DNA of 21,047 bases from JACRAR01 sp041674385 (GCA_041674385.1 JBAYVU010000053.1:1-21047), one strand, 5' to 3'; counted from the stretch's first letter, positions 7,128-14,839 are shown. A program made the numbers and translations. Notes: generated by a model not told the origin, from the sequence alone.

Positions 7128-7751
7128 ATGAAATTTCTCTTCGACCTGTTCCCTGTCATCCTGTTTTTTGCCTCCTTCAAGATTTCCGGGGGCAATCCCC
7201 AGGCCGCCGCCGGCCTGATCGGCTCCATTCTCGGCGCCATTGGCCTGGATGCGGCGATCAATCCCCAGCAAGCGCCGATCCTGGTCGCTACGCTGGTGGT
7301 GATTCTCGCTACCGCCTTGCAAATCTGCTGGGTCTGGCTGCGTCACGGCAAAGTCGACAAAATGCTCTGGGTAAGCCTGGTGCTGGTGGTGTTCTTCGGG
7401 GGGCTGACGTTGGTTTTCCATGACGAAACGTTCATCAAATGGAAACCGACGGTGCTTTACTGGGTGTTTGCGACCGTACTGCTGTTTTCCGCCAGCATCC
7501 TGAAAAAAAACCTGATCCGCAGCATGCTCGAAGTACAAGTGCAATTGCCCGATCCGTTGTGGCAAAAACTCAACCTGGCTTGGGTGATTTTTTTCGTGCT
7601 GATGGGTGTGTTGAACCTGCTGTTTGCCTTCGCCTTCAACTTTTCCACTGATATCTGGGTCAATTTCAAGCTGTTCGGCGGCATGGGCTTAATGCTCGCC
7701 TTCATCGTCGCCCAAGGCATCTTTCTGGCGAAATACATCGAGGACAAATAG
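7128..7751 (+). CDS. yciB: YciB/IspZ-family septation protein A
   Basis: A 207-residue inner-membrane protein with five to six predicted helices, of the YciB (septation protein A, formerly IspZ) family. The opening FLFDLFPVILFFASF and the internal HDETFIKWKPTVLYW and FKLFGGMGLMLAF motifs are diagnostic. YciB is known to affect cell-envelope integrity and interact with elongation/division proteins in E. coli. It starts 7 bases after the msrB stop and ends 2 bases before the yciI start, so translation is probably coupled. Confidence 0.93.
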   Translation: MKFLFDLFPVILFFASFKISGGNPQAAAGLIGSILGAIGLDAAINPQQAPILVATLVVILATALQICWVWLRHGKVDKMLWVSLVLVVFFGGLTLVFHDETFIKWKPTVLYWVFATVLLFSASILKKNLIRSMLEVQVQLPDPLWQKLNLAWVIFFVLMGVLNLLFAFAFNFSTDIWVNFKLFGGMGLMLAFIVAQGIFLAKYIEDK

Positions 7752-7753
7752 CC

Positions 7754-8053
7754 ATGCTCTACGTTCTGGTCGGTGAGGATGCCCCCGACAGTCTGGAAAA
7801 ACGCGTCGCCGCACGTCCGGCCCATCTCGCCCGCCTGCAAGTATTGCAAGCCGAAGGACGTGTCGTGCTTGGCGGACCGATGCCGTCGATCGATACCCCC
7901 GACCCGGGGCCGGCCGGCTTCAGCGGCAGCCTGATCGTCGCCGAATTCGACTCTCTGACGGCAGCCCAAACCTGGCTGGCGGACGATCCTTATGTCAGCG
8001 CAGGCGTATTCGCCACGACCTGGGTACGCCCGTTCAAGCAGGTACTTCCCTAA
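7754..8053 (+). CDS. yciI: YciI-like protein
   Basis: A 99-residue protein of the YciI fold (ferredoxin-like alpha/beta, related to muconolactone isomerase-like proteins). The conserved His of the family lies in RPAHLARL (His24) and the conserved Asp in the LADDPYVSAGVF motif, both thought to form a putative active site; the reaction is not established. The yciB-yciI pairing is frequent in proteobacteria and supports the call. Its TAA overlaps the ATG of the broken bolA frame (TAATG), as expected for an ancestral operon. Confidence 0.92.
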   Translation: MLYVLVGEDAPDSLEKRVAARPAHLARLQVLQAEGRVVLGGPMPSIDTPDPGPAGFSGSLIVAEFDSLTAAQTWLADDPYVSAGVFATTWVRPFKQVLP

Positions 8054-8188
8054 TGTGCTTGTCTGAACAAATCCGCCGCGTCTCGCCGCAATTCCCCGAT
8101 CTGCGTATCATCCAGCATTATCGTCTGTCATATGCAACGTGAGAGACATGCCATGAGCCTCAACACGCTCACTCCCGAAGAGACCTGA
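8053..8188 (+). pseudogene. bolA: bolA remnant (internal deletion and frameshift)
   Basis: Directly after yciI, where bolA sits in many Betaproteobacteria, a 29-codon frame runs from ATG 8053 to TGA 8142. Its start MCLSEQIR resembles a BolA N-terminus and is joined directly to RVSPQFPDLRIIQHYRLSYA, which resembles the BolA stretch before its last helix. After a +1 shift, the next frame reads RERHAMSLNTLTPEET and stops at 8188; this matches the usual BolA ending (REIHALSLxTLTPEE). The central BolA segment with the conserved HxGH region is missing, about 45-50 residues, plus roughly eight residues at the shift. The gene cannot make BolA. Identification is by motif memory. Confidence 0.7.
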
Positions 8189-8200
8189 CCGGCTGTTGAA

Positions 8201-9412
8201 TTGACTGCGCGCCGCACTGTTGTCCTCCTGTGTCTCGCCGAAGCACTAAGCATGACGGGCTTCGCCGCCTATCCCGCTTTCCTGCCGCTGCTGCGCACAG
8301 TTTGGCATTTCAGCGATACCCAGGCGGGATTTGTCGGTGGGGCGTTCTTCTTCGGCTACATGCTGGCCGTGCCGCTACTGTCAGGCTGGACCGACCGGCT
8401 CGATGCACGGGGCGTGTTCGTCGGCTCCTGCGTCATGGCCGCTGCCGGAACGGCCGGCTTTGCACTGTGCGCGCAAGGACTGATGACTGCCGCGCTATTC
8501 CAGGCACTGACTGGTGCAGGACTGGCAGGCACTTATATGCCCGGATTGAAGGCACTCACCGACCGCGTTGCAGGCCCGCAGCAGGCACGCTATATCGCCT
8601 TTTACACCTCAACTTTCGGCATTGGCACCAGCATCTCGCTACTCTCTGCCGGCTGGCTGGGCGACAATTTGCCATGGCAACAGGCCATCGCCCTGATGGC
8701 GCTCGGACCGCTATTGTCGGGAGCCATCGTCCTATCCGGTTTGCCTGCCCGGCAACCCGATGGCTTTCATCACGCATCCTGGTGGCCGCGTTTCGGGCCG
8801 GTGCTGGCGCAACGGGAAATCCGACCGTTTCTGTTCGGCTATGCGGCCCACTGCTGGGAGTTGTTCGGCCTGCGATCCTGGATGGTAGCCTTCATCACCT
8901 TTGCCTATCTCGCTTCCCAAGCACAGCAAACCTGGCTCTCGCCCACGGAAGCCGCCGCATTGATCAATCTGCTGGGCTTGCCGGCGAGTATTCTCGGCAA
9001 CGAGGCTGCCGGGCGCATCGGACGCAAGCGCTGGATCGGCTTCATCATGGCAGCGTCAGGTGTGCTGTGTTGGCTGGCAGGTTTTGCGGCGACTTGGCCT
9101 TGGTGGCTGATGCTCTGTGCGCTGTCAGTGTATTTCGCGACGGTGATGGCGGATTCCGCAGCCCTGACTGCGGGACTGGTGGCGGCAACACCGCTCGCTC
9201 AGCGTGGCGCGGCGATGGCGCTGTATTCACTGTTGGGCTTTGGCGCCGGATTCGTGGCGCCACTGATATTCGGTGCAACGCTCGACCTGGCTGGCGGCCA
9301 CACCAGTCGCTGGGCCTGGTGCGTTGCCTACGGCAGCCTCGGCGTAGGCTGCCTGGTATGGGCCATGACGATACGCCATTCCCCACCATCGCCTGAAGCA
9401 GGAAATTTATGA
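8201..9412 (+). CDS. MFS transporter
   Basis: A 403-residue major facilitator superfamily permease with about twelve membrane helices; substrate unknown. The loop after helix 2 carries GWTDRLDARGVF, the region of the MFS motif A. Helix 1 begins with VVLLCLAEALSMTGFAAYPAFLP. The start is uncertain: TTG 8201 follows the bolA remnant stop by 12 bases with no clear ribosome binding site, and the first in-frame ATG (8252) would cut helix 1. The same frame upstream is closed by the TGA at 8186, which is the stop of the bolA remnant. It could be translated by coupling to the ancestral operon. The second half shows EAAGRIGRKRW, a motif A-like repeat. Confidence 0.85.
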   Translation: MTARRTVVLLCLAEALSMTGFAAYPAFLPLLRTVWHFSDTQAGFVGGAFFFGYMLAVPLLSGWTDRLDARGVFVGSCVMAAAGTAGFALCAQGLMTAALFQALTGAGLAGTYMPGLKALTDRVAGPQQARYIAFYTSTFGIGTSISLLSAGWLGDNLPWQQAIALMALGPLLSGAIVLSGLPARQPDGFHHASWWPRFGPVLAQREIRPFLFGYAAHCWELFGLRSWMVAFITFAYLASQAQQTWLSPTEAAALINLLGLPASILGNEAAGRIGRKRWIGFIMAASGVLCWLAGFAATWPWWLMLCALSVYFATVMADSAALTAGLVAATPLAQRGAAMALYSLLGFGAGFVAPLIFGATLDLAGGHTSRWAWCVAYGSLGVGCLVWAMTIRHSPPSPEAGNL

Positions 9413-9476
9413 GGACGGCCTGGATTGCGTGGCGCCGCCACCCGGTTATGCAGAAAACTCCTTCAGGAGAGTATCA

Positions 9477-9821
9477 ATGGTTAAGATCTATGGCATCAAA
9501 AACTGTGTGACGATGAAGAAGTCCTTCGATTGGTGCGAAGCGCACGGAGTCGAAGTGATTTTCCACGATTACAAGAAACAGGGTGTCGACCGGGCCAAGC
9601 TGGTGCAATGGTGCCAGCACCTAGGCTGGAAATCGCTGGTGAACAGCCGGGGAACCACCTGGCGCAAGCTGGCTCCCTCGCAGCAGGAGATCACCACGCA
9701 GAGCCAGGCGGTGGCACTGATGCTTGAATATCCCAGCCTGATCAAACGTCCGGTCGTGGAAACCGGCACACAGTTGCTGGTCGGCTTCGATCCGCAAATG
9801 TTCGCCAGTTTTGTTAAATAA
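9477..9821 (+). CDS. YffB-like ArsC/Spx family protein
   Basis: A 114-residue thioredoxin-like protein of the ArsC/Spx superfamily, YffB branch. The N-terminal motif KIYGIKNCVTMKK holds the single conserved Cys (Cys9) that replaces the CxxC of thioredoxins. NSRGTTWRKL and MLEYPSLIKRPVV are the usual later motifs, the last containing the conserved Arg of the ArsC fold. Arsenate reduction is unlikely because the arsenate-type active site is not complete; a glutathione-linked role has been suggested for the family. The start ATG 9477 has AGGAGA six bases upstream; an upstream in-frame ATG at 9429 lacks one. YffB genes often neighbour dap genes, but none is here. Confidence 0.88.
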   Translation: MVKIYGIKNCVTMKKSFDWCEAHGVEVIFHDYKKQGVDRAKLVQWCQHLGWKSLVNSRGTTWRKLAPSQQEITTQSQAVALMLEYPSLIKRPVVETGTQLLVGFDPQMFASFVK

Positions 9822-9913
9822 GCTGCCTCGGTAACGCGCCATTACCAAACCTGCGCCAAATCTGCGCCCATCTTGCTGCGCGGTGCTCGGTCCTGGCCTT
9901 TATACCGCTCCCG

Positions 9914-10324
9914 TTAAGCCGACGGGGTTGCTGCTGCTTTGTGGTTGCCCTGCGGCGGTTGCCGCATTTCCACCGCACGTTCCACCGCAAGCTTGAGATC
10001 GTCAGGATCAAACGGCTTGGGAAGGTAATCGAAGACACCCAAAATCTTTGCACGCAACGCAGTTTCTGCCTGATCCAGGCCCGTGATCATGATGACCTCG
10101 ATGCTTGGCTGTGCCTGCTTGACACGCCGGAGAACCTCCATGCCATCCATCTTGGGCATCATGAAATCCAGGATGATCAAATCGAAAGGGGATTCCTCGA
10201 TTTTTTTTAGCGCATCCAGACCGCTTCGCGCGTATTCAACCTGGTAAGCGCTGTTATCCAGAATGCGAAGACAGCACTGAATAACGATATCCTCGTCGTC
10301 GACCACCAATATCCTGACACTCAT
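9914..10324 (-). CDS. Single-domain response regulator (receiver only)
   Basis: A 136-residue CheY-like receiver. The acidic pair is in VDDED near residues 8-12, the phospho-acceptor Asp in LIILDFMMPKMDG, the switch Thr in MITG, and the Lys in YLPKPFD. There is no output domain; the C-terminal 20 residues are a low-complexity tail. ATG 10324 is preferred over the upstream frame start at 10360 because GAGG sits seven bases before it and the receiver fold begins at once. It is divergent from the ZorABC operon with 310 bases between starts. No histidine kinase is in the window, so its input and output partners are unknown. It could signal to the operon, but nothing in the sequence proves this. 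Confidence 0.92.
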   Translation of the reverse strand: MSVRILVVDDEDIVIQCCLRILDNSAYQVEYARSGLDALKKIEESPFDLIILDFMMPKMDGMEVLRRVKQAQPSIEVIMITGLDQAETALRAKILGVFDYLPKPFDPDDLKLAVERAVEMRQPPQGNHKAAATPSA

Positions 10325-10437
10325 GACTTGCCTCGGTAAGTTTGCTGAAACCCCAAACAAGCGTCACAGAAAATCGTCATCAAAATAAGCCGATATCCAG
10401 CGAAGATACCGCAACCGGTATAGCTCCCATACCACAT

Positions 10438-10452
10438 TGTTGCTACGCAACA
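10438..10452. repeat. Short inverted repeat upstream of zorA promoter
   Basis: TGTTGC-TAC-GCAACA is a perfect 6-bp inverted repeat with a 3-base loop, 10 bases before the candidate -35 box. It might be a protein-binding site for either divergent gene. Confidence 0.5.
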
Positions 10453-10461
10453 TTATAGGAA

Positions 10462-10489
10462 TTGAAAGATAAGTGTCAATACTTAAATA
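10462..10489 (+). promoter_or_regulatory. Candidate sigma-70 promoter for zorABC
   Basis: TTGAAA (10462-10467), a 16-base spacer and TAAATA (10484-10489) lie in the most AT-rich part of the 310-base spacer between the response regulator and zorA. A CATGCGAA half-site begins 8 bases after the -10, overlapping the expected transcription start. The leader would be about 140 bases. Confidence 0.4.
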
Positions 10490-10497
10490 TTAAAGTT

Positions 10498-10556
10498 CAT
10501 GCGAATATAAAATAATTGCTGCTCAGCATCAAATACCATTCGCATGAGCATGCGAA
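10498..10556. promoter_or_regulatory. Candidate operator: palindrome plus half-site upstream of zorA
   Basis: TTCGCATG-AG-CATGCGAA (10539-10556) is a perfect 8-bp inverted repeat. A third copy of the half-site CATGCGAA is at 10498-10505, next to the candidate -10. Three copies of one 8-mer within 60 bases of a promoter suggest a dimeric regulator binding site. The cognate protein is not identified: the nearby receiver protein has no DNA-binding domain. Confidence 0.5.
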
Positions 10557-10634
10557 CGTCGGCCGGAAGGTGACGAACTTCCACTGGAAGAGCCTGGTGA
10601 CTAAAGAGGATAATATCGCCGTGACGGATCACGA

Positions 10635-12641
10635 ATGCCATACGCCCCGCTTATGATCGAACCGCTTATCGAAAACCTGCTCTCTTATTGGTATATGTGG
10701 ATTGTCGGCATCCTGCTGTTCGGGATCAGCATCGGCTTCGTGGCCAGGTTTGTTCTCCCTGCACTACGGATCGGCCGGGAGTTATCCGCCGCACTGGCAG
10801 CCCTTGGAAATATCAAGGAACTCACCAAGGACAGGCCCATCGAACTCGAAGCAATCGCGCAGCAGGCCATGCAGGGCGAGCGTCTTGCGCATCTCTGGGG
10901 CGAATATGCGGAAACGCTGCATCCCCAGTCGGATGCGCAAGGCAAGCTGCCCCGTTGGCGTGCCACCGCGTTGGCAGAATCTTTTTTCACCGAGCAGGTA
11001 CTGGTCGATACCCCGCTCAAGAGCGAATTTTACAAGCACCTGCCTGGGATACTGACCGGCCTCGGCATCATCGGAACCTTCACCGGGCTGATCGTCGGAC
11101 TGATCCATTTCGATGTTTCCCTGGATCCCGGCCAAGCCCAGGCGCAACTGCGCAATCTGATCAACTCGGTGGGCCATGCCTTCTTTGCCTCGGCAATAGC
11201 CATCAGCCTGGCGATGCTGTTCACCTGGATCGAGAAGTCACTGGTGACTGCCCGCTACAAGCAGGTCGAGGATATTTGCCGGTTGGTGGACGGCATGTTC
11301 TCGGTAGGCGCCGGGGAGGAATACCTTGAGCGCCTGGTTACTTCCTCTGAAACTTCGGCAACTCAGGCACGGCAACTCAAGGAAGAATTGTTCCTCCAGC
11401 TCAAGGAAACCCTCAGCGAACTCGTTTCCCGACAGATGGAAGCATCCGCCCTCCAGAGCAAACGACTTGCCGTTGACATCGCCAACGTGATCCGCGACAG
11501 CCTGGGCGGCCCCATCTCGGACATCGCGCTGGCAGTGAGAATGAGCAACACCAATCAGGGTGAAGCGGTCAACCGGGTCATCGATGGCGTACTGTTGAAC
11601 TTTGCCTCTCGAATGCAAGAGATGTTCGGCGGGCAGATGCATGCCATGAACGACATGCTCATGCAAACCAGCCAGTCGATGCGAGCCACCGCCACCCACT
11701 TCGAGCAGTTGAGCCAGCAGATGAATGCAACCGGCAAGGCCGGTTTGACGGCATTGACCGAGAAGCTCGAGCAAACGCTCGCAGCAATGGAGAACCGGCA
11801 GCAGACGATGCAGACTCAGACGGGCGAATTCCTCACGCAGTTGCGCATGCTGGTCGGCGAATCGCAGACCGAATCAAACCGGAGATTGCAGGAGGCTCTC
11901 GCCATGCTTGGCGACCAGACGGCCGGCATGATCGGCCAATTGCAGCAACAGGCAAGCGCCGTATCGGCGCATCAGGAACAGCAGGCCGAGCGCATTTCCC
12001 GCCAAGCCAACGAAGCCGTCTCCAGCATCGCCGGACAACTTGAACGCTTGCTGGCCCAATCGACTGATGCCAGCCGCAGCCTGCAGGCGACAGTCGAGAA
12101 TCTGTCGCAGACCACGGGCAACGCGATCGCCGGGATGAACAACGGGGCTGACACGCTTTACATCGCCGCCAGCGAGTTTGCCAAGGCCAGGCAAGGCGTA
12201 TCCGAAACAATGCAAGCCTCGCTGCTGGCTTCAGAGCAGATCCATTCTGCCGCGCAAACCCTTTCGGCAGTTGCCGAATCCACCCGGGAGATGCTCGGCG
12301 ACTACGGCAAAACCAGCGCCGCCTTCTCCCTGATGCTGTCGGACCTCAAGGGAACCTTCGAAAATGCAAAACGCGAAGCCTCCATGACCGCCGATCTGGT
12401 CGATAAGTTGCAGACAGCCGCAGGCCAGCTGTCCAGCGCGCAACGCGTTTCCGGAGAATATCTGAATGGCATCAGCGAGGTGCTTGGCAAGGCGCATCAG
12501 TCCTTCTCGGAAAATATCGAGCGCACGCTGCGCGAGAGCAACCGGCAATTTCAAAGGGAGCTGTCGCTGGCAGTCGGTCTGCTTTCGGGCGCCATCAAAG
12601 ATCTGGGCGATACCCTCGACGATCTTCCCGGCAAAAGGTGA
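10635..12641 (+). CDS. zorA: ZorA-like MotA-family channel subunit with long cytoplasmic tail
   Basis: A 668-residue protein with a MotA/TolQ/ExbB-type membrane domain and a very long tail, the layout of ZorA in Zorya anti-phage systems, where a ZorA pentamer around a ZorB dimer forms an ion-driven envelope motor. Helix 1 is at about 20-43, and helices 2 and 3 at about 137-158 and 180-200. The latter two carry LGIIGTFTGLIVGL and HAFFASAIAISLAMLFTW, with the Thr and Ser positions expected to line the ion path. From about 225 to 660 the protein is predicted helical and coiled-coil, rich in Gln, Ala, Ser and Met, as in ZorA tails. The start at 10635 has a weak ribosome binding site; ATG 10653 is the alternative. 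zorB begins 6 bases after the stop. Confidence 0.88.
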   Translation: MPYAPLMIEPLIENLLSYWYMWIVGILLFGISIGFVARFVLPALRIGRELSAALAALGNIKELTKDRPIELEAIAQQAMQGERLAHLWGEYAETLHPQSDAQGKLPRWRATALAESFFTEQVLVDTPLKSEFYKHLPGILTGLGIIGTFTGLIVGLIHFDVSLDPGQAQAQLRNLINSVGHAFFASAIAISLAMLFTWIEKSLVTARYKQVEDICRLVDGMFSVGAGEEYLERLVTSSETSATQARQLKEELFLQLKETLSELVSRQMEASALQSKRLAVDIANVIRDSLGGPISDIALAVRMSNTNQGEAVNRVIDGVLLNFASRMQEMFGGQMHAMNDMLMQTSQSMRATATHFEQLSQQMNATGKAGLTALTEKLEQTLAAMENRQQTMQTQTGEFLTQLRMLVGESQTESNRRLQEALAMLGDQTAGMIGQLQQQASAVSAHQEQQAERISRQANEAVSSIAGQLERLLAQSTDASRSLQATVENLSQTTGNAIAGMNNGADTLYIAASEFAKARQGVSETMQASLLASEQIHSAAQTLSAVAESTREMLGDYGKTSAAFSLMLSDLKGTFENAKREASMTADLVDKLQTAAGQLSSAQRVSGEYLNGISEVLGKAHQSFSENIERTLRESNRQFQRELSLAVGLLSGAIKDLGDTLDDLPGKR

Positions 12642-12647
12642 GCGACT

Positions 12648-13367
12648 GTGTTCGGTTTGAAACTCACCACCCGGAAGCCGCTCCGCGACCCCGCCGAGAA
12701 GCCTTTCTGGATTTCCTTCGCGGATTTGATGACAGCGCTGATGGTGCTGTTCCTGGTGGCCATGGCGGTTGCCCTGATGGCTGTCACGCAGGGCCTGCAA
12801 CGGATCGAGGAAGACAAGCTGGCGCGCGAGAAAAGCATCCAGTCATGCCTTGCCGATGTCCGAACGCTGACGGAAAAACCTGAGTTTCGCGGAGTATCGC
12901 TCAATAACAACGCGATCGAGTTTGGCTCTCTTGCCGAATTCGACAAGAGAGGCCACGAGCTGACAGCGGAACGGCGCGATTTCCTGCGCCGCTTTATTCC
13001 GGAAGTATTGGCCGTCGTTAGGAAGAACACTTGCGACCAATGGCTAAAGCGGGTCATCGTTGAGGGATTCGCCAGTGCCGAGGGTTCCTATTTGTATAAC
13101 CTCAATTTGAGCCTGCAACGCTCGCAGCGCGTGCTATGTGTGCTGCTCGACGCGAGGGCGGCCGATGCCCCGAGCGAAACGGACCGCAAGTTCATCCGCA
13201 AGTTGTTTCTGGTGGGCGGATATTCATTCAATGCCCTTAAGATAAAGCCCGAGGAAAGTCGGCGCTTCGAGCTCAAGCTCGAATTTCGCGAGCTCAACGA
13301 AAAGAAGCAGAGCATGCCGGAGATTCCCTGGGACGAGGATTCGACCTGTCCGCTTGATCATCCATGA
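12648..13367 (+). CDS. zorB: ZorB-like MotB/OmpA-family stator protein
   Basis: A 239-residue protein with a short cytoplasmic N-terminus, one membrane helix (about 22-46) and a periplasmic OmpA/MotB-like peptidoglycan-binding domain. The helix begins SFADLMTALMVLFLV; Asp26 is the ion-carrying Asp characteristic of MotB and ZorB. The OmpA-like part shows VIVEGFASAEGSYLYN followed by LSLQRSQRVLCVLL, the usual peptidoglycan-binding pattern with Gly, Ser and Asn positions. In Zorya, ZorB anchors the motor in the cell wall. The start is GTG 12648 with AAAAGG nine bases upstream, overlapping the end of zorA. The stop overlaps the zorC start (ATGA), so translation is coupled. Confidence 0.9.
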   Translation: MFGLKLTTRKPLRDPAEKPFWISFADLMTALMVLFLVAMAVALMAVTQGLQRIEEDKLAREKSIQSCLADVRTLTEKPEFRGVSLNNNAIEFGSLAEFDKRGHELTAERRDFLRRFIPEVLAVVRKNTCDQWLKRVIVEGFASAEGSYLYNLNLSLQRSQRVLCVLLDARAADAPSETDRKFIRKLFLVGGYSFNALKIKPEESRRFELKLEFRELNEKKQSMPEIPWDEDSTCPLDHP

Positions 13368-14818
13368 ACCACCCGCTGAACCGATTGCAATCCCGTCTCG
13401 CGCAGACTCTCGCCGGATCTCCGCGCTTATTCGAAGACTGGGCAGATCCTGAAGCAATGAGCAAGACGCTTGCAGGAATCAGGCAGAAGCACGACAGGCC
13501 TGAAGGAAAGACCATCAGCCGACACAGCATCGCCATGGCGCTGGCGGCTTTCAGGGAGACCGGCCAGCTGCCGCGTTTTCGCGATCTCAAATATGTCTGT
13601 CTGGGTGCGGCTTCCATCGATATGGAAAGCAGCCGTCGCTGCCTGCTGGCGGAAGAACAACTGCGTGACACGCTGCTGCATCTCGCGGAAACCGTGCCGG
13701 AACCGCGCCGCCAGATGAAATGTTTTCAAAGCCTGCTGCGCGCTTACTGGTCGTTTCCGCTGAACCATCCCGACCTGCCGCATGATGCCCGGGCAGGCTT
13801 TGCCGTCCTGCGCGACTGGCTCGCCCGGCGTTTCATCGCCCTGGACAGGATCAAAATGCGCAAGCCGGACTGGTTCGTGATGCTCTCGCTTCATGCCCAA
13901 CTGCTCACCGATGCTCCTTGCGACAACTATGCCTCTGCCCTGTTGCAGGGAAGCGGCAGCGCTTTGCAGCTTGCCGTGGACGACTTGGCCATACCGGTCG
14001 GCTCCTGGGTGATAGAAGAAGCCGTCCTCGCCGTGATAAGGAACGCTATTGCGCTGGCTGACGACGACTTCAGGGAAAGCCTGCCGCACATGCTGGCCAT
14101 GCTCACAGGCAGAGCGGAGCTGTTCGTTCCGAGGATCCTGGCAGTGCGCTGTCTAGCCCGCTTGTTGTCGCGCTATGCCCGATGCAGTATGGTTTCCGAG
14201 CATGACGAACTGTTCGACACGGCGCTTGTCATTCTGGGCAACCCCTGGATACGACGCACGACATGGGAACTCCATGTCCGCGATGAAAACGGCTGGCCGG
14301 ATGAACTTGCCCGCGTCATGGTCAGCGCCTGGCTCAAGCGCCACCTGATCATCGATTTCTTCGGGCGATACAGTACGGATGCGGTCGGCGATACGCGTCG
14401 CCTCGATTACTGGCTGCGTTTTGACCCCTTCATCGATGACCTGTGGCTGGCCGTTAGCCCGCGTTTCTCGGGCGGAAGAGGCCAAGGCTACGATGAACGC
14501 CCGCACCGTGCCAAAGGACGTCTGCTCGAAGTGGATTCAACCGCCGGGGAGGCGATCTTCATGCGACTCGGCGACTTTGTCGCGGTGGAGTTCGCCGCCA
14601 AAGGCAAACCCATGACGCTTTTCCGCTGGGATAGTCTGGTACCTGAACAAACCAAGACACTCTCACAGGGCAACAGGAAAAAACATTTCTCCATATCTCG
14701 TCTCCTGCCAACCAGGATTGAAACGCAACTGGAGCACCGCGACGACGCTGCAAAAGGATCCCACTGGGAACAAAAATTCGACGAACTCATCCGCCCGATC
14801 ATCTGGCGAAGCGCTTGA
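13364..14818 (+). CDS. zorC: ZorC-like EH-signature protein
   Basis: A 484-residue soluble protein with no signal peptide or membrane helix. In position, size and style it matches ZorC, the EH-signature-domain protein of type I Zorya, thought to bind DNA after the ZorAB motor signals phage entry. The N-terminal two thirds are mostly helical and rich in Arg and Leu. The central SWVIEEAVLAVIRNAI (214-229) and RRLDYWLRFDPFIDDLW (345-361) are typical of such proteins. Near the C-terminus, MRLGDFVAVEF (Glu409) and KKHFSISRLLPTR (His441) are candidates for the Glu/His pair naming the domain; this assignment is inference. It overlaps zorB by 4 bases. No zorD follows: the next gene, on the other strand, ends 21 bases downstream. 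Confidence 0.82.
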   Translation: MNHPLNRLQSRLAQTLAGSPRLFEDWADPEAMSKTLAGIRQKHDRPEGKTISRHSIAMALAAFRETGQLPRFRDLKYVCLGAASIDMESSRRCLLAEEQLRDTLLHLAETVPEPRRQMKCFQSLLRAYWSFPLNHPDLPHDARAGFAVLRDWLARRFIALDRIKMRKPDWFVMLSLHAQLLTDAPCDNYASALLQGSGSALQLAVDDLAIPVGSWVIEEAVLAVIRNAIALADDDFRESLPHMLAMLTGRAELFVPRILAVRCLARLLSRYARCSMVSEHDELFDTALVILGNPWIRRTTWELHVRDENGWPDELARVMVSAWLKRHLIIDFFGRYSTDAVGDTRRLDYWLRFDPFIDDLWLAVSPRFSGGRGQGYDERPHRAKGRLLEVDSTAGEAIFMRLGDFVAVEFAAKGKPMTLFRWDSLVPEQTKTLSQGNRKKHFSISRLLPTRIETQLEHRDDAAKGSHWEQKFDELIRPIIWRSA

Positions 14819-14839
14819 ACCGGGCGGACCGGCCAATAT

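Noticed and set aside
8153..8200. Nonsense mutation in an upstream MFS start (MSLNTLTPEET, TGA, then the MFS frame)
   Set aside because: It is in frame with the MFS gene, but RERHAMSLNTLTPEET matches the end of BolA, which explains the stop codon as natural.
8230..9396. 388-codon second plus-strand frame inside the MFS gene
   Set aside because: It is rich in Arg, His and Cys and lacks membrane segments, as out-of-frame readings of GC-rich permease genes usually are.
10635..13367. Flagellar stator motA/motB or ExbB/TolQ system
   Set aside because: The tail of the first protein is far longer than MotA or ExbB, the second carries an OmpA-like domain with ZorB-like start, and a third EH-type gene is coupled; no flagellar or Ton genes are near.
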